In this document: positions 36,851 to 47,603 of the stretch, piece after piece
How positions within the stretch are numbered: position 1 is the first letter of the stretch
Layout: each line of letters begins with the position of its first letter
NCBI RefSeq assembly: GCF_009728935.1
Contig: NZ_CP034235.1
Location: forward strand, 2,952,001-3,016,000
DNA: 64,000 nucleotides
From: Paenibacillus psychroresistens
GTDB lineage: Bacteria; Bacillota; Bacilli; Paenibacillales; NBRC-103111
Direction: 5' to 3'
Notes under the pieces: generated by a model
Database searches by the model: none
Seen by the model: the letters and a program-made list of their open reading frames with translations, nothing else
Told to the model about the DNA's origin: nothing
Translations under genes and position numbers: made by a program

Positions 36851-39616
36851 ATGGATTATGGAAAAACCTTGAACTTACCGCAAACAGATTTCCCTATGCG
36901 AGGAAATTTGCCACAAGCAGAACCGAAAATTCAGCAATGGTGGGACGAAATTGATATTTATGCACAGGTTCAAGCTCAAAGTAAAGGCAAACCGAAATTT
37001 ATCCTTCATGATGGTCCTCCATATGCTAATGGAGATATTCATATTGGGCATGCTTTGAATAAGATACTTAAGGATATCATTGTGCGCTATAAATCGCTTC
37101 AAGGCTTTGATTCACCTTTTGTACCAGGCTGGGATACACATGGCTTGCCGATTGAACAGGCCATTACGAATGGCGGCAAGGTGGATCGTAAGAAAATGAG
37201 TATCTCTGAATTCAGAGAATACTGTAAGGAATATGCGCTAAGCTGGGTAGAGAAACAAAAAGTACAATTTCAGCGCTTAGCTATCCGAGGTGATTGGGAA
37301 AACCCATATATCACTCTACAGCCTCAATATGAAGCACAGCAAATTCGTGTTTTTGGCGATATGGTTAAAAAAGGTTATATCTACAAAGGACTGCGACCGG
37401 TATATTGGTCTCCATCCTCTGAGAGTGCATTAGCTGAAGCTGAAATCGAATATAAGGAGAAAACTTCTCCTTCCATATATGTAGCGTTTCAAGTTAAAGA
37501 TGGTAAAGGCAAGCTGCCTCAGGATGCGGCAATCGTCATTTGGACAACGACTCCTTGGACGCTGCCTGCTAACTTGGGAATTAGTTTAAATCCTAAGTTC
37601 ATTTATGTAGTTGTAGAAGTTAACGCGAAAAAATATATAGTTGCAGAAGGTTTATTGGAGAGTGTTTCTAAGGAATTAGAATGGAACGAAGTTAAAGTTC
37701 TTGATAAAATTCTCGGAGCAGACTTGGAATTCGTTACCTGCCAGCATCCTTTTTACGACCGTGAGTCCTTAGTTATGGTAGGCGAGCATGTAACTTTAGA
37801 AGCGGGAACAGGCTGTGTTCACACTGCACCTGGTCACGGTGAGGATGACTTTAGTATTGGCCAACGTTATAACCTGGGTGTCTTATGTCCGATTGATGAT
37901 CAAGGGAAATTCACACTAGAAGCCCCTGGTTATGAAGGGATTTATTATGAAAAAGCTAATACGCTGATAACAGACAGACTCCAAGAAAGCGGACATTTAT
38001 TAAAGCTTAGCTCGGTTGTGCATCAATACGCACATGATTGGAGAACCAAGAAGCCAGTTATTTATCGGGCAACAGAGCAATGGTTCGCATCGATTGATAA
38101 ATTTAGAGCTGAAATGCTTGAAGAAATTAAAAAAGTGAATTGGACCCCTCACTGGGGCGAGCTGCGTTTGCATAATATGATTGCCGATCGTGGAGATTGG
38201 TGTATTTCTAGACAGCGTGCTTGGGGAGTTCCGATTCCGATTTTTTATTGCCGCAGCTGTAATCATCCTCTGGTCAATGAGCAAACTATTGAGAAGGTAG
38301 CCTCTGTGTTTGAAGCGGAAGGCTCGAATGTCTGGTTCATTAAGGATGAAAAAGAGCTTTTACCTGATGGGATTACCTGTCCTGAATGCGGGCACGATCA
38401 ATTTCGTAAAGAAAATGATATTATGGATGTATGGTTCGATTCAGGCTCAAGCCACATAGCTGTTCTAGAATCCCGTCCAGAGCTGCAATGGCCTGCTGAT
38501 TTATACATGGAAGGCTCAGATCAATATCGCGGCTGGTATAACTCATCCTTAATTACAGGTACTGCAGTGCGTGGCAGCTCGCCATACAAGGCAATTCTGA
38601 GTCATGGTTTTGCACTAGATGGTGAAGGCAAGAAGATGTCTAAATCTTTAGGCAATACTATTGATCCCAACAAAGTTTGCAATAGCTTAGGTGCTGATAT
38701 CTTGCGTCTGTGGGTTTCTTCCGTTGATTATCAATCGGATGTACGAATTTCGGACAATATCCTTAGCCAAATAACAGAAGTTTACCGTAAAATCCGCAAC
38801 ACCTTAAGATTCTTGTTAAGTAATTTAGCTGGTTTTGATCCATCGACAGATCAAGTGAGTGAAGATCAGCTGGATGAATTGGATCGTTTTACTTTGGGAC
38901 AGCTGGATCAAATGTCTGAACGCGTTTTAGCGGCTTATGAAAGCTATGAGTTCCACATTGTTTACCAATCCGTGCATCATTTCTGTGCAGTGGATTTAAG
39001 TGCGCTTTATCTGGATATTGTTAAAGATCGCCTTTATGCAAGTTCTCCTAATGGTGCAGGGAGAAGAGCGGCTCAGACTGTTTTGTACGAAGCTTTAACA
39101 ACGATTACTCGCTTAATTGCACCAGTTCTACCTCATACTGCGGATGAAATCTGGAAGTTCATTCCGGGTGTTGAACAAATCAGTGTGCAGCTCTCTCAGA
39201 TGCCTAAGGTCGAGCAGAATCGATATGATGCAGCTTTAGAGCATAAATGGCTGGAGTTCATTGAAATTCGGGATGACGTTCTAAAAGCACTGGAAGATGC
39301 ACGGGCTAAGAAACTAATCGGCAATGCATTAGGAGCAACAATTGATTTATATGTGGATGAAGCTACTGCTGGTTTATTGTCAAAGTTCGAACAATTGGAA
39401 CAATTGTTTATTGTTTCAAAGGTAGTCGTGCATACAGAAAGCAGCATTCCAGATGAGGCGATCCAATTTAAAAAACTAGCCGTTCGGGTGACATCAGCTG
39501 AAGGTGAAAAGTGTGAGCGATGCTGGAATGTAACATCTGAAGTAGGCGAAAGTCCGGTTCATCCAACTCTTTGTAAACGTTGTGCTGAGGTTGTTTCAGC
39601 TCATTATGAGGTTTAA
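36851..39616 (+). CDS. ileS: Isoleucyl-tRNA synthetase
   Basis: Class I aminoacyl-tRNA synthetase, 921 residues. It shows [20 protein letters not shown] (the HIGH motif), the editing-domain blocks [11 protein letters not shown] and [16 protein letters not shown], and KKMSKSLGN. The C-terminal zinc site is CERCWN...CKRC. The size and zinc site fit the mupirocin-sensitive bacterial type I form. Regulated by the T-box just upstream. No strong terminator was found before the convergent gene. Confidence 0.97.
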   Translation: MDYGKTLNLPQTDFPMRGNLPQAEPKIQQWWDEIDIYAQVQAQSKGKPKFILHDGPPYANGDIHIGHALNKILKDIIVRYKSLQGFDSPFVPGWDTHGLPIEQAITNGGKVDRKKMSISEFREYCKEYALSWVEKQKVQFQRLAIRGDWENPYITLQPQYEAQQIRVFGDMVKKGYIYKGLRPVYWSPSSESALAEAEIEYKEKTSPSIYVAFQVKDGKGKLPQDAAIVIWTTTPWTLPANLGISLNPKFIYVVVEVNAKKYIVAEGLLESVSKELEWNEVKVLDKILGADLEFVTCQHPFYDRESLVMVGEHVTLEAGTGCVHTAPGHGEDDFSIGQRYNLGVLCPIDDQGKFTLEAPGYEGIYYEKANTLITDRLQESGHLLKLSSVVHQYAHDWRTKKPVIYRATEQWFASIDKFRAEMLEEIKKVNWTPHWGELRLHNMIADRGDWCISRQRAWGVPIPIFYCRSCNHPLVNEQTIEKVASVFEAEGSNVWFIKDEKELLPDGITCPECGHDQFRKENDIMDVWFDSGSSHIAVLESRPELQWPADLYMEGSDQYRGWYNSSLITGTAVRGSSPYKAILSHGFALDGEGKKMSKSLGNTIDPNKVCNSLGADILRLWVSSVDYQSDVRISDNILSQITEVYRKIRNTLRFLLSNLAGFDPSTDQVSEDQLDELDRFTLGQLDQMSERVLAAYESYEFHIVYQSVHHFCAVDLSALYLDIVKDRLYASSPNGAGRRAAQTVLYEALTTITRLIAPVLPHTADEIWKFIPGVEQISVQLSQMPKVEQNRYDAALEHKWLEFIEIRDDVLKALEDARAKKLIGNALGATIDLYVDEATAGLLSKFEQLEQLFIVSKVVVHTESSIPDEAIQFKKLAVRVTSAEGEKCERCWNVTSEVGESPVHPTLCKRCAEVVSAHYEV

Positions 39617-39710
39617 TAAGCAAAACCGATTACTGAATTCATATTAAGCGAAGGTGGATAAATTGTCGCTGTTCTGTCCTCAGGTTTCGGTCTTGCCATT
39701 GAATAAACAA

Positions 39711-40433
39711 TTAATCAAGATTATCTGGCTCTAAAAGAGGTTCACCTTCTTGGTTAGCTATATATTCACGATAAGCTTTATTTCGTACAATGGATACATG
39801 CTTTCCATAAATATCAGTCGCAATAAAGCTCTCATAAGCTTCAACGTAGCCTTCACTTTCTTCAGCATCATTGAATAAATCGTTGTAGTTGTGCACTTCG
39901 CGATTCGACGACATAGCTGGTGAATCGGCATTGCCCCAGCTTTCGACAATTTGCCAAGCATCATCCCCATTAAAATGATCTTGTTTGGCATAGCTGTCTG
40001 CGCTCGTTGGTCCATATGGAATGGCTAATACCTCTTCTTCAATAGGGCGATTATCAGAAATTTCTTGCTCTGGCGAATGTGCAACACAAAAGCGAGTTTC
40101 TGGAAGGATTTGTAGTCTTTCAAAAGGTATGGGTTGATTGCAACGATCACATAAGCCATAATTTTGAGAATCAATTCTTGATAAAGCCTCTTCGACCTCA
40201 GCTAAGTGCATTTCCGTGTTCTCGTTAAGGGCTAGATCCTTGCTTTTTTCGTATAAATCCGTTGCATTATCGGCTGGATGATTATCATAATTCGATAATT
40301 CTCCAGAGGATTCTCGGAGAGATGAGGCCAGTCCATAATTGTCGCTGTTTTCTAGAAGCTTGGATAAACTGGATTTTTGCTCAAGTAGCAGCTGCTTTAG
40401 TTCAGCTTTTTGTAATTTAGATAGTGGATTCAT
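39711..40433 (-). CDS. YteA-like TraR/DksA family zinc-finger protein
   Basis: A 240-residue cytoplasmic protein. The N-terminal part (KLQKAELKQLLLEQKSSLSK) is a coiled-coil hairpin followed by HPADNATDLYEKSKDLAL and a DksA/TraR-type zinc finger, YGLCDRCNQPIPFERLQ...RFCVAH, where the last ligand is probably His rather than Cys. The acidic C-terminal half is as in B. subtilis YteA/YocK proteins, which are linked to stress and sporulation but not well characterised. AAGGAG lies 8 nt before the ATG. In B. subtilis ylyA, a TraR-type gene, sits at this same place between ileS and lspA, so this may be its counterpart. Confidence 0.8.
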   Translation of the reverse strand: MNPLSKLQKAELKQLLLEQKSSLSKLLENSDNYGLASSLRESSGELSNYDNHPADNATDLYEKSKDLALNENTEMHLAEVEEALSRIDSQNYGLCDRCNQPIPFERLQILPETRFCVAHSPEQEISDNRPIEEEVLAIPYGPTSADSYAKQDHFNGDDAWQIVESWGNADSPAMSSNREVHNYNDLFNDAEESEGYVEAYESFIATDIYGKHVSIVRNKAYREYIANQEGEPLLEPDNLD

Positions 40434-40540
40434 TAGAGTTATCTCCTTTCATCGCGCTTGCTATTGCTTATTATTCACCGAGTCGCGTTATACTAAGAGA
40501 GGTAAACTTACCCTTAATGCAGTGAAAGGTGGACCCAAAA

Positions 40541-41065
40541 TTGATTTATTATGCTTTGGCATTGCTTTTGATTCTTATCGATCAGGCGACGAAATGGTTG
40601 ATCGTACATAATTTTACTTTGTACGAATCACGTTCTGTAATTGGGGATTTTTTTCTAATTACTTCGCATCGGAATAGTGGGGCTGCTTTTAGTATCCTCG
40701 AAGGACAACAATGGTTTTTCTATATTATTACGGTGATTGTAGTCATTGGGATGATTTGGTATTTGCAGAAAATGCTACGGGAAAAGAAACGCTTATTAGC
40801 CGTAGCGATTAGTTTTCTAATTGGTGGAGCACTGGGTAACTTTACTGATCGGGTATTCAAAGGGGAAGTTGTCGATTTTTTGCAATTTAATTTTGTTTTT
40901 TCATTTTTCGGACATGCTGTTGATTATACATTTGCGATTTTCAACTTTGCAGATACGGCAATTACGGTAGGTGTAGTACTGATATTTATTGATGCATTAC
41001 GAGGTTGGTTGAAAGAAAGAAGAGGGAAAAGCAATGAAGCCTATGGATCTGGAACAATTGAATAG
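40541..41065 (+). CDS. lspA: Lipoprotein signal peptidase (signal peptidase II)
   Basis: Membrane aspartic protease that cuts prolipoproteins before the lipid-modified cysteine. The 174-residue protein has four membrane segments and the catalytic aspartates in GNFTDRV and VDYTFAIFNFADTAI, plus HRNSGAAFS. The frame is open from GTG 40529, but that GTG lies inside the AAAGGTGG ribosome-binding site; TTG 40541, 8 nt downstream, gives MIYYALALLLILIDQATKWL, like B. subtilis. It overlaps the next gene by 32 bases. Confidence 0.93.
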   Translation: MIYYALALLLILIDQATKWLIVHNFTLYESRSVIGDFFLITSHRNSGAAFSILEGQQWFFYIITVIVVIGMIWYLQKMLREKKRLLAVAISFLIGGALGNFTDRVFKGEVVDFLQFNFVFSFFGHAVDYTFAIFNFADTAITVGVVLIFIDALRGWLKERRGKSNEAYGSGTIE

Positions 41066-41978
41066 CCATGATTTAACCGTAGAACCAGAGCAAGCGGGTG
41101 AACGGATAGATAAGTACATCGCGGATTCTTTGGAAGAAGGATTTTCGCGTACCCAGGTTCAGCAATGGGTTAAGGATGAGCATATTAAAGTTAATGGCAA
41201 AGCTGTGAAAACGAATTATAAGCTGCGCGCAATGGATGAAATCGTTTTGATAATCCCAGAGCCAGTTGAGCTTGATATAGCTTCTGAAGAAATGGAGCTG
41301 GATGTTGTTTATGAAGATAGTGATGTCATCGTAATCAATAAGCCAAGAGGGATGGTCGTACATCCTGCACCTGGACATTACTCTGGAACTTTGGTTAATG
41401 GGTTGATGTTTCACTGTAAAGACCTCTCTGGAATAAATGGGGTCATGCGACCGGGGATCGTTCATCGCATCGATAAAGATACCTCTGGTTTATTAATGGC
41501 TGCCAAAAATGATTTAGCACACTCAAGCTTAGCGGAACAATTGAAGAATCATACGGTTACGCGCAAATATCTAGCTTTTGTTCAAGGTGTCATCTCCCAT
41601 GAGAATGGGACCATTGATGCGCCAATCGGCAGAGACCCTCACGACCGTAAGCTTTATACGGTAACGGAACGTAATAGTAAAGAAGCTATTACTCATTTCT
41701 TAGTTCAAGAGCGTTTCTCGGAGAATACGTTAGTGGAGTTAAAGCTTGAAACGGGACGTACTCACCAAATTCGCGTGCATATGAAATTCATTAAGCATCC
41801 GTTGATGGGAGACCCCTCTTATGGACGTGGAGGGCGCAACGAGTTTATCGATGGACAAGCTCTGCATGCTGAGGTTTTAGGCTTTGTACATCCGCGAACA
41901 GGGGAGTATCTTGAGTTTAAAGCTCCATTACCTGAGGATATGCAATTGTTATTGCAAATGCTAAGGGATCGTTCATAA
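41034..41978 (+). CDS. ylyB: RluD-type 23S rRNA pseudouridine synthase (YlyB)
   Basis: A 314-residue enzyme with an N-terminal S4 domain (GERIDKYIADSLEEGFSRTQ) and the RluA/RluD catalytic motif HRIDKDTSGLLMAAKN with the catalytic Asp, followed by LETGRTHQIRVHMKFIKHPLMGD. It isomerises uridines in structured RNA, probably helix 69 of 23S rRNA by analogy. AGAGGGA precedes the ATG inside lspA; lspA-ylyB is a conserved pair. Confidence 0.92.
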   Translation: MKPMDLEQLNSHDLTVEPEQAGERIDKYIADSLEEGFSRTQVQQWVKDEHIKVNGKAVKTNYKLRAMDEIVLIIPEPVELDIASEEMELDVVYEDSDVIVINKPRGMVVHPAPGHYSGTLVNGLMFHCKDLSGINGVMRPGIVHRIDKDTSGLLMAAKNDLAHSSLAEQLKNHTVTRKYLAFVQGVISHENGTIDAPIGRDPHDRKLYTVTERNSKEAITHFLVQERFSENTLVELKLETGRTHQIRVHMKFIKHPLMGDPSYGRGGRNEFIDGQALHAEVLGFVHPRTGEYLEFKAPLPEDMQLLLQMLRDRS

Positions 41979-41982
41979 ATGC

Positions 41983-42012
41983 TTGAAAAAATATAGGCAT
42001 AGATGGTAAAGT
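41983..42012 (+). promoter_or_regulatory. Candidate SigA promoter of dapL
   Basis: TTGAAA (41983-41988) and TAAAGT (42007-42012) with an 18-bp spacer, between ylyB and dapL. Confidence 0.45.
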
Positions 42013-42062
42013 AGTGTGATGATGAAACAAACATTATGGATTATAAAAGGAGCAATTCATTC

Positions 42063-43298
42063 ATGGCAAAGGTTAATCAGAATTATCTTCAGCTGCAAGG
42101 CAGCTATCTTTTCTCCGAAATTGCAAAAAGAAGAACTAAATTTATTAGCGAAAATCCACAAGCAGATATTATCAGCTTAGGTATTGGCGATGTTACACGT
42201 CCACTTCCGGATGCAGTTATAGCAAGTCTTCATGCAGCAGTCGAGGATATGACGGATACAAAAACATTTAAAGGCTACGGCCCTGAGCAAGGCTATGATT
42301 TTCTACTGCAGCAAATTGTTGAGCATGATTATGCAGCTCGCGGCATCAACATCCAAACGGATGAGGTTTTCGTTAGCGATGGCTCGAAATGTGATGTCAG
42401 CAATATTCAAGAAATTTTTAGCAATGACACTATTATCGCTGTAACAGATCCTGTATATCCGGTTTATGTAGATAGTAATGTAATGGCTGGACGTTCAGGT
42501 AACTACAGCAAGCTAACCAATCGTTATGAGAATATCGTATACCTACCTTGTAATTCGGATAACAAATTTATTCCTTCACTGCCTGATCGCAAGGTTGACT
42601 TGATTTATCTTTGTTATCCAAACAATCCAACGGGCATGACTTTATCTAAAGACGAATTAAAGAAGTGGGTTGATTTCGCTAAGGCGAATAAATGTATTAT
42701 TCTTTATGACTCAGCTTATGAAGCTTATATCCAAGAAGATGATGTTCCTCGCAGCATTTATGAAATTGAAGGTGCGCGTGAAGTAGCGATTGAGTTCCGC
42801 AGCCTTTCTAAAACAGCGGGCTTCACTGGCGTACGTTGCGCTTATACGGTAGTTCCTAAAGAAGTAAAGGCGTATGACGAGCAAGGTAATGAAATTACTT
42901 TAAGAGATCTCTGGAATCGTCGTCAAACAACTAAATTTAATGGAGTATCCTATATTACGCAAAAAGGTGCTGCAGCGATTTATTCCGATGCAGGCAAAGA
43001 GCAAATCAGCAAGCTAGTTCAATATTACATGAACAATGCAAAGATCATTCGCGAAGGTATCTCAAGTTTAGGCTTTGAAGTATACGGCGGAGTCAATGCA
43101 CCTTATATTTGGTTGAAAACACCTGAAGGCTTCGGCTCATGGGAGTTCTTCGATAAGCTGTTGCAAACGGCAAACATCGTGGGTACGCCAGGCGTTGGTT
43201 TCGGTCAAAGTGGTGAAGGCTACTTCCGCTTAACGGCATTCGGCAGCTTGGAAAATACAGAACGAGCTATTGAGCGTATTCGAAATATTAAATTTTAA
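42063..43298 (+). CDS. dapL: LL-diaminopimelate aminotransferase
   Basis: PLP enzyme of 411 residues that converts tetrahydrodipicolinate directly to LL-diaminopimelate, bypassing the succinyl or acetyl steps of lysine/mDAP synthesis. Family features are [50 protein letters not shown] and the PLP lysine in [13 protein letters not shown]. The ATG at 42063 has AAAGGAG 10 nt upstream; the frame is open to 42036. It stands alone with its own terminator. mDAP from this pathway feeds MurE (14581) and spore dipicolinate. Confidence 0.92.
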   Translation: MAKVNQNYLQLQGSYLFSEIAKRRTKFISENPQADIISLGIGDVTRPLPDAVIASLHAAVEDMTDTKTFKGYGPEQGYDFLLQQIVEHDYAARGINIQTDEVFVSDGSKCDVSNIQEIFSNDTIIAVTDPVYPVYVDSNVMAGRSGNYSKLTNRYENIVYLPCNSDNKFIPSLPDRKVDLIYLCYPNNPTGMTLSKDELKKWVDFAKANKCIILYDSAYEAYIQEDDVPRSIYEIEGAREVAIEFRSLSKTAGFTGVRCAYTVVPKEVKAYDEQGNEITLRDLWNRRQTTKFNGVSYITQKGAAAIYSDAGKEQISKLVQYYMNNAKIIREGISSLGFEVYGGVNAPYIWLKTPEGFGSWEFFDKLLQTANIVGTPGVGFGQSGEGYFRLTAFGSLENTERAIERIRNIKF

Positions 43299-43312
43299 TA
43301 GTTGAATATTCA

Positions 43313-43345
43313 GGCGGAGGTCCTTTCAAAGGGCTTTCGCTTTTT
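43313..43345 (+). terminator. Terminator after dapL
   Basis: GGCGGAGGTCCTT pairs with AAGGGCTTTCGCT (several G-U pairs) around TCA, followed by TTTT. Confidence 0.65.
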
Positions 43346-43354
43346 AAAACCGAG

Positions 43355-43383
43355 TTGACATCTTTTGTCGAAAATGCGATAAT
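43355..43383 (+). promoter_or_regulatory. pyr operon promoter with an embedded Spo0A box
   Basis: TTGACA (43355-43360), a 17-bp spacer and GATAAT (43378-43383) make a near-consensus SigA promoter. The spacer contains TTTTGTCGAAAA (43363-43374), a perfect 12-bp match to an extended 0A box. Bound Spo0A~P there would be expected to block RNA polymerase. Confidence 0.75.
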
Positions 43384-43389
43384 TCTTTT

Positions 43390-44159
<770 letters not shown>

Positions 44160-44165
44160 TGCGGA

Positions 44166-45083
44166 ATGGCACAGGTAAAAACTAAAACTCAATCAATCAA
44201 GCATTTAATTGGTTTAAAGGGCATGAGTGCACAGGAGATAACATCAATTCTGGACAGAGCTGCTTTTTGGGAGCAATATCCTGCTAAGGTGACTCATTTT
44301 CTGCAAGGAAAATTCATTGCTAATATGTTTTTTGAGAATAGCACACGTACGCGATTTTCTTTTGAGCTAGCTGAAAAACGTTTAGGTGCTCAAGTGCTGA
44401 ACTTCTCAGCCGCGGTATCAAGCGTACAAAAAGGCGAATCCATTTACGATACGGTGAAAACGTTAGAAGCTATGGGAATTGACGCAGGTGTCATTCGCAT
44501 GAAGCCCAATGGAGTATTGCCTGATCTAGCTAGTAAAATGAGTATTCCTCTAATCAATGCAGGAGATGGACATAATGAGCATCCGACCCAGGCTTTATTG
44601 GATGTTTATACAATGCGTAAGCATTTTGGTGAAGTTCGCGGACTGCATGTTGTTATTATTGGTGATATTATGCATAGTCGAGTTGCGCGCTCCAACCTCT
44701 GGGCTTTACAAGCGATGGGAGCCAAAGTAAGCTTCTGTGCACCAGATAATATGCATGCGCATGACTTAGACGGACTTGCGGATTATATTACTATGGAAGA
44801 AGCCTTGCAAGCGGATGTAGTTATGATGCTGCGGGTACAATTAGAACGACATGAAGAGGGGCAAATTACACCATCTTCTTTAGAATATAGAGCGCAGTTC
44901 GGATTAACGGTGGAAAGAGCCTCAAGAATGAAGGCACATGCGATTATCATGCATCCCGCGCCAATCAACCGCAATGTTGAAATCGACGATGAGTTAGTTG
45001 AATGCCAACGCTCCAAAATCTTCACGCAAATCGGTCATGGTGTACCGATTCGAATGTCAGTTATTGAAAGAGCATTATCCTAA
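44166..45083 (+). CDS. pyrB: Aspartate carbamoyltransferase catalytic subunit
   Basis: Forms carbamoyl-aspartate, the first committed pyrimidine step. The 305-residue protein has the carbamoyl phosphate site FFENSTRTRFSFE, HPTQALLDVYTM and HPAPINR. No regulatory pyrI is present, as in Bacillus. No pyrP uracil permease gene separates pyrR and pyrB, unlike B. subtilis. GGGAGG precedes the ATG. Confidence 0.96.
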   Translation: MAQVKTKTQSIKHLIGLKGMSAQEITSILDRAAFWEQYPAKVTHFLQGKFIANMFFENSTRTRFSFELAEKRLGAQVLNFSAAVSSVQKGESIYDTVKTLEAMGIDAGVIRMKPNGVLPDLASKMSIPLINAGDGHNEHPTQALLDVYTMRKHFGEVRGLHVVIIGDIMHSRVARSNLWALQAMGAKVSFCAPDNMHAHDLDGLADYITMEEALQADVVMMLRVQLERHEEGQITPSSLEYRAQFGLTVERASRMKAHAIIMHPAPINRNVEIDDELVECQRSKIFTQIGHGVPIRMSVIERALS

Positions 45084-45119
45084 CCTAAAAATCAACTTGG
45101 ATGGAGTGAGGAAGAAATC

Positions 45120-46406
45120 ATGGGGATTTGGATTATAAACGGTACGTTAGTTCACAATGAGCTTGAAACAACATTATCCCATCTTTACATAGAGCAAGGT
45201 AAAATCGCTCAGATAGTTAAAGCGAGTGGCGATGCGCTGCCGGCAACAGACGGACATGAGGTTATAGATGCCAAAGGCGCACTTATCTCAGCAGGCTTAA
45301 TTGATATGCACGTCCATCTCCGCGAGCCAGGCTTTGAGCATAAGGAAACAATTGCATCAGGAACACGCTCTGCAGCACGCGGGGGCTTTACAACAATCGC
45401 TTGTATGCCGAACACAAGACCAGTCATTGACACGGTAGAAACGGTGAAATATGTGCTTGATAAAGCCGAGCAAGAAGGCATAGTACGTGTGCTCCCTTAC
45501 GGATGCATTACGAAAAATGAGCTTGGCCGCGAGCTGACTGATTTTGCAGCACTAAAAGCAGCAGGCGTCATTGGTTTTACGGATGACGGTGTAGGTGTCC
45601 AAAGTGCACAGATGATGAAGGATGCAATGGCAAAGGCAGCAGCCATGGGAATGCCGATTATCGCACATTGTGAAGATAATACATTAGTGGAGGGCGCTCC
45701 TGTAAACGAAGGAACTTTCGCAACCAAGCATGGTTTGAAGGGGATTCCTAATGAGTCGGAAGCGATTCATGTGGGGCGAGATATTTTGCTAGCAGAGGCT
45801 ACTGGGGTTCATTATCATGTGTGTCATGTCAGCACGGAGCAATCGATTCGCTTAATTCGCTTAGGCAAGCAAATTGGGGTTAAAGTGACTGCGGAGGTTT
45901 GTCCGCATCATCTATTATTATGCGAAGAAGACATCCCGGGTATGGATGCCAATTGGAAAATGAATCCGCCTTTGCGCTCACGCAGAGATATGGAAGCTTG
46001 TATAGAAGCTTTAGAAGATGGCACGATCGATATTTTAATCACGGATCACGCTCCACATAGTGAAGAAGAGAAAGCAAAAGGGATGAATTTGGCACCGTTT
46101 GGCATCGTAGGCTTTGAAACGGCATTCCCCTTGTTATATACAAAGTTTGTTGCAACCGGCCGGTGGACTTTAGCCTTCTTGTTAGAGCGGATGACAAGCA
46201 AGCCAGCAGATGTTTTCAAGCTAACTTCTGGACGGATAGAAATTGGTGCAGATGCGGATTTAACAATAATCGATTTAGAGCAGGAGAAAGCAGTTGATCC
46301 AACTACTTTTGCATCTAAGTCAAGGAATACCCCTTTTACAGGCTGGAAGCTCAAGGGCTGGCCTAAGTTAACTATGGTTGCAGGTAAAGTAGTGTGGAGT
46401 GAATAA
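45120..46406 (+). CDS. pyrC: Dihydroorotase
   Basis: Zinc amidohydrolase that closes carbamoyl-aspartate to dihydroorotate. The 428-residue protein shows the metal motif DMHVHLREPGFEHKE, later histidines in VCHVSTEQ and CPHHLLL, and TDHAPHSEEEK with the catalytic Asp. Length and sequence fit the class I (Bacillus-type) enzyme. Short gap after pyrB. Confidence 0.96.
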   Translation: MGIWIINGTLVHNELETTLSHLYIEQGKIAQIVKASGDALPATDGHEVIDAKGALISAGLIDMHVHLREPGFEHKETIASGTRSAARGGFTTIACMPNTRPVIDTVETVKYVLDKAEQEGIVRVLPYGCITKNELGRELTDFAALKAAGVIGFTDDGVGVQSAQMMKDAMAKAAAMGMPIIAHCEDNTLVEGAPVNEGTFATKHGLKGIPNESEAIHVGRDILLAEATGVHYHVCHVSTEQSIRLIRLGKQIGVKVTAEVCPHHLLLCEEDIPGMDANWKMNPPLRSRRDMEACIEALEDGTIDILITDHAPHSEEEKAKGMNLAPFGIVGFETAFPLLYTKFVATGRWTLAFLLERMTSKPADVFKLTSGRIEIGADADLTIIDLEQEKAVDPTTFASKSRNTPFTGWKLKGWPKLTMVAGKVVWSE

Positions 46407-46433
46407 ATAGCTTTGACAAAAGGAGAGATGGTC

Positions 46434-47603
46434 ATGCAAGCAAGATTGTTATTGCAAGATGGAACTATTTTTACAGGGAAATCGTTTGGCAGTGAAGGTG
46501 AATCGACAGGTGAGGTCGTTTTTAATACAGGAATGACGGGTTATCAAGAGGTGTTGTCAGATCCCTCCTATTGTGGTCAGATTGTAACGATGACATACCC
46601 GCTAATCGGAAATTATGGAATCACACGCGATGATTTTGAATCGGTGAGACCTTTTATACATGGCTTTGTTGTGCGCGAGCATGAAGTGGCGCCAAGCAAC
46701 TGGCGTTCCCAATATACAATTGATAATCTGTTGAAAGAATATGGCATTATAGGTCTAAGCGGTATTGATACAAGAATGCTAACACGTATTCTTCGTAACT
46801 ATGGGACGATGAAGGGTATTCTCACGACTTCTCAGAAATCAGTTGGAGAGCTGCAAGAGCAGTTAACGGCAATGAGCTTGATGACGGATCAAGTAGCACA
46901 GGTTTCGACTAAAAGTGTCTACAGCTTCCGTGGGGAAAAGGAACGTATCGTACTAGTCGATTACGGTTCTAAGGCTGGAATTCTGCATGATTTAACTAAG
47001 CGCGGCTGTGATGTGGTTGTTGTGCCTCATGATGCTACGGCTGATCAAATTCGCCGTCTTGCTCCAGACGGAATTATGCTGTCGAATGGTCCTGGGGATC
47101 CGAAAGACGTGCCTGAAGCTGTAAAAACAATTGCTGAATTGCTTGGTGAAATTCCGATTTTCGGGATTTGTTTGGGGCATCAGCTGTTCGCTCTGGCTTG
47201 CGGTGCGGATACAGTTAAATTGAAATTTGGACATCGCGGTGGGAATCACCCTGTAAAGGATTTGAAAACGAATCGTTGCTACATCACTTCACAGAATCAT
47301 GGTTATACGGTTTTGGAAGAATCCGTTTTGAACACAGGACTTGAAGTCACTCATATCAACAATAATGATAAAACCATCGAAGGCTTGAAGCATACTAAAC
47401 ATGCAGCTTTCTCCGTTCAATATCACCCAGAAGCTGCACCAGGACCTTTTGATTCCAGTTATTTATTCGATCAATTCATCGATATGATTCGTACCTATAA
47501 ACTAGATAATCCACAAGCCACTCAGCAAACTAAAATGTTAGCTGCTGCTCAGTTGGCTAAAGCAACTGCACCGAAAGGAGATTTACAATATGCCCAAAAA
47601 TAA
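46434..47603 (+). CDS. carA: Carbamoyl-phosphate synthase small (glutaminase) subunit
   Basis: Releases ammonia from glutamine for carbamoyl phosphate synthesis. The 389-residue protein has the N-terminal [20 protein letters not shown] and the class I amidotransferase site FGICLGHQL with the nucleophile Cys, and SVQYHPEA. The ATG at 46434 follows AAAGGAGA; a TTG at 46413 is in frame but upstream of that site. It overlaps carB by 14 bases. In B. subtilis this pyrimidine copy is called pyrAA. Confidence 0.95.
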   Translation: MQARLLLQDGTIFTGKSFGSEGESTGEVVFNTGMTGYQEVLSDPSYCGQIVTMTYPLIGNYGITRDDFESVRPFIHGFVVREHEVAPSNWRSQYTIDNLLKEYGIIGLSGIDTRMLTRILRNYGTMKGILTTSQKSVGELQEQLTAMSLMTDQVAQVSTKSVYSFRGEKERIVLVDYGSKAGILHDLTKRGCDVVVVPHDATADQIRRLAPDGIMLSNGPGDPKDVPEAVKTIAELLGEIPIFGICLGHQLFALACGADTVKLKFGHRGGNHPVKDLKTNRCYITSQNHGYTVLEESVLNTGLEVTHINNNDKTIEGLKHTKHAAFSVQYHPEAAPGPFDSSYLFDQFIDMIRTYKLDNPQATQQTKMLAAAQLAKATAPKGDLQYAQK

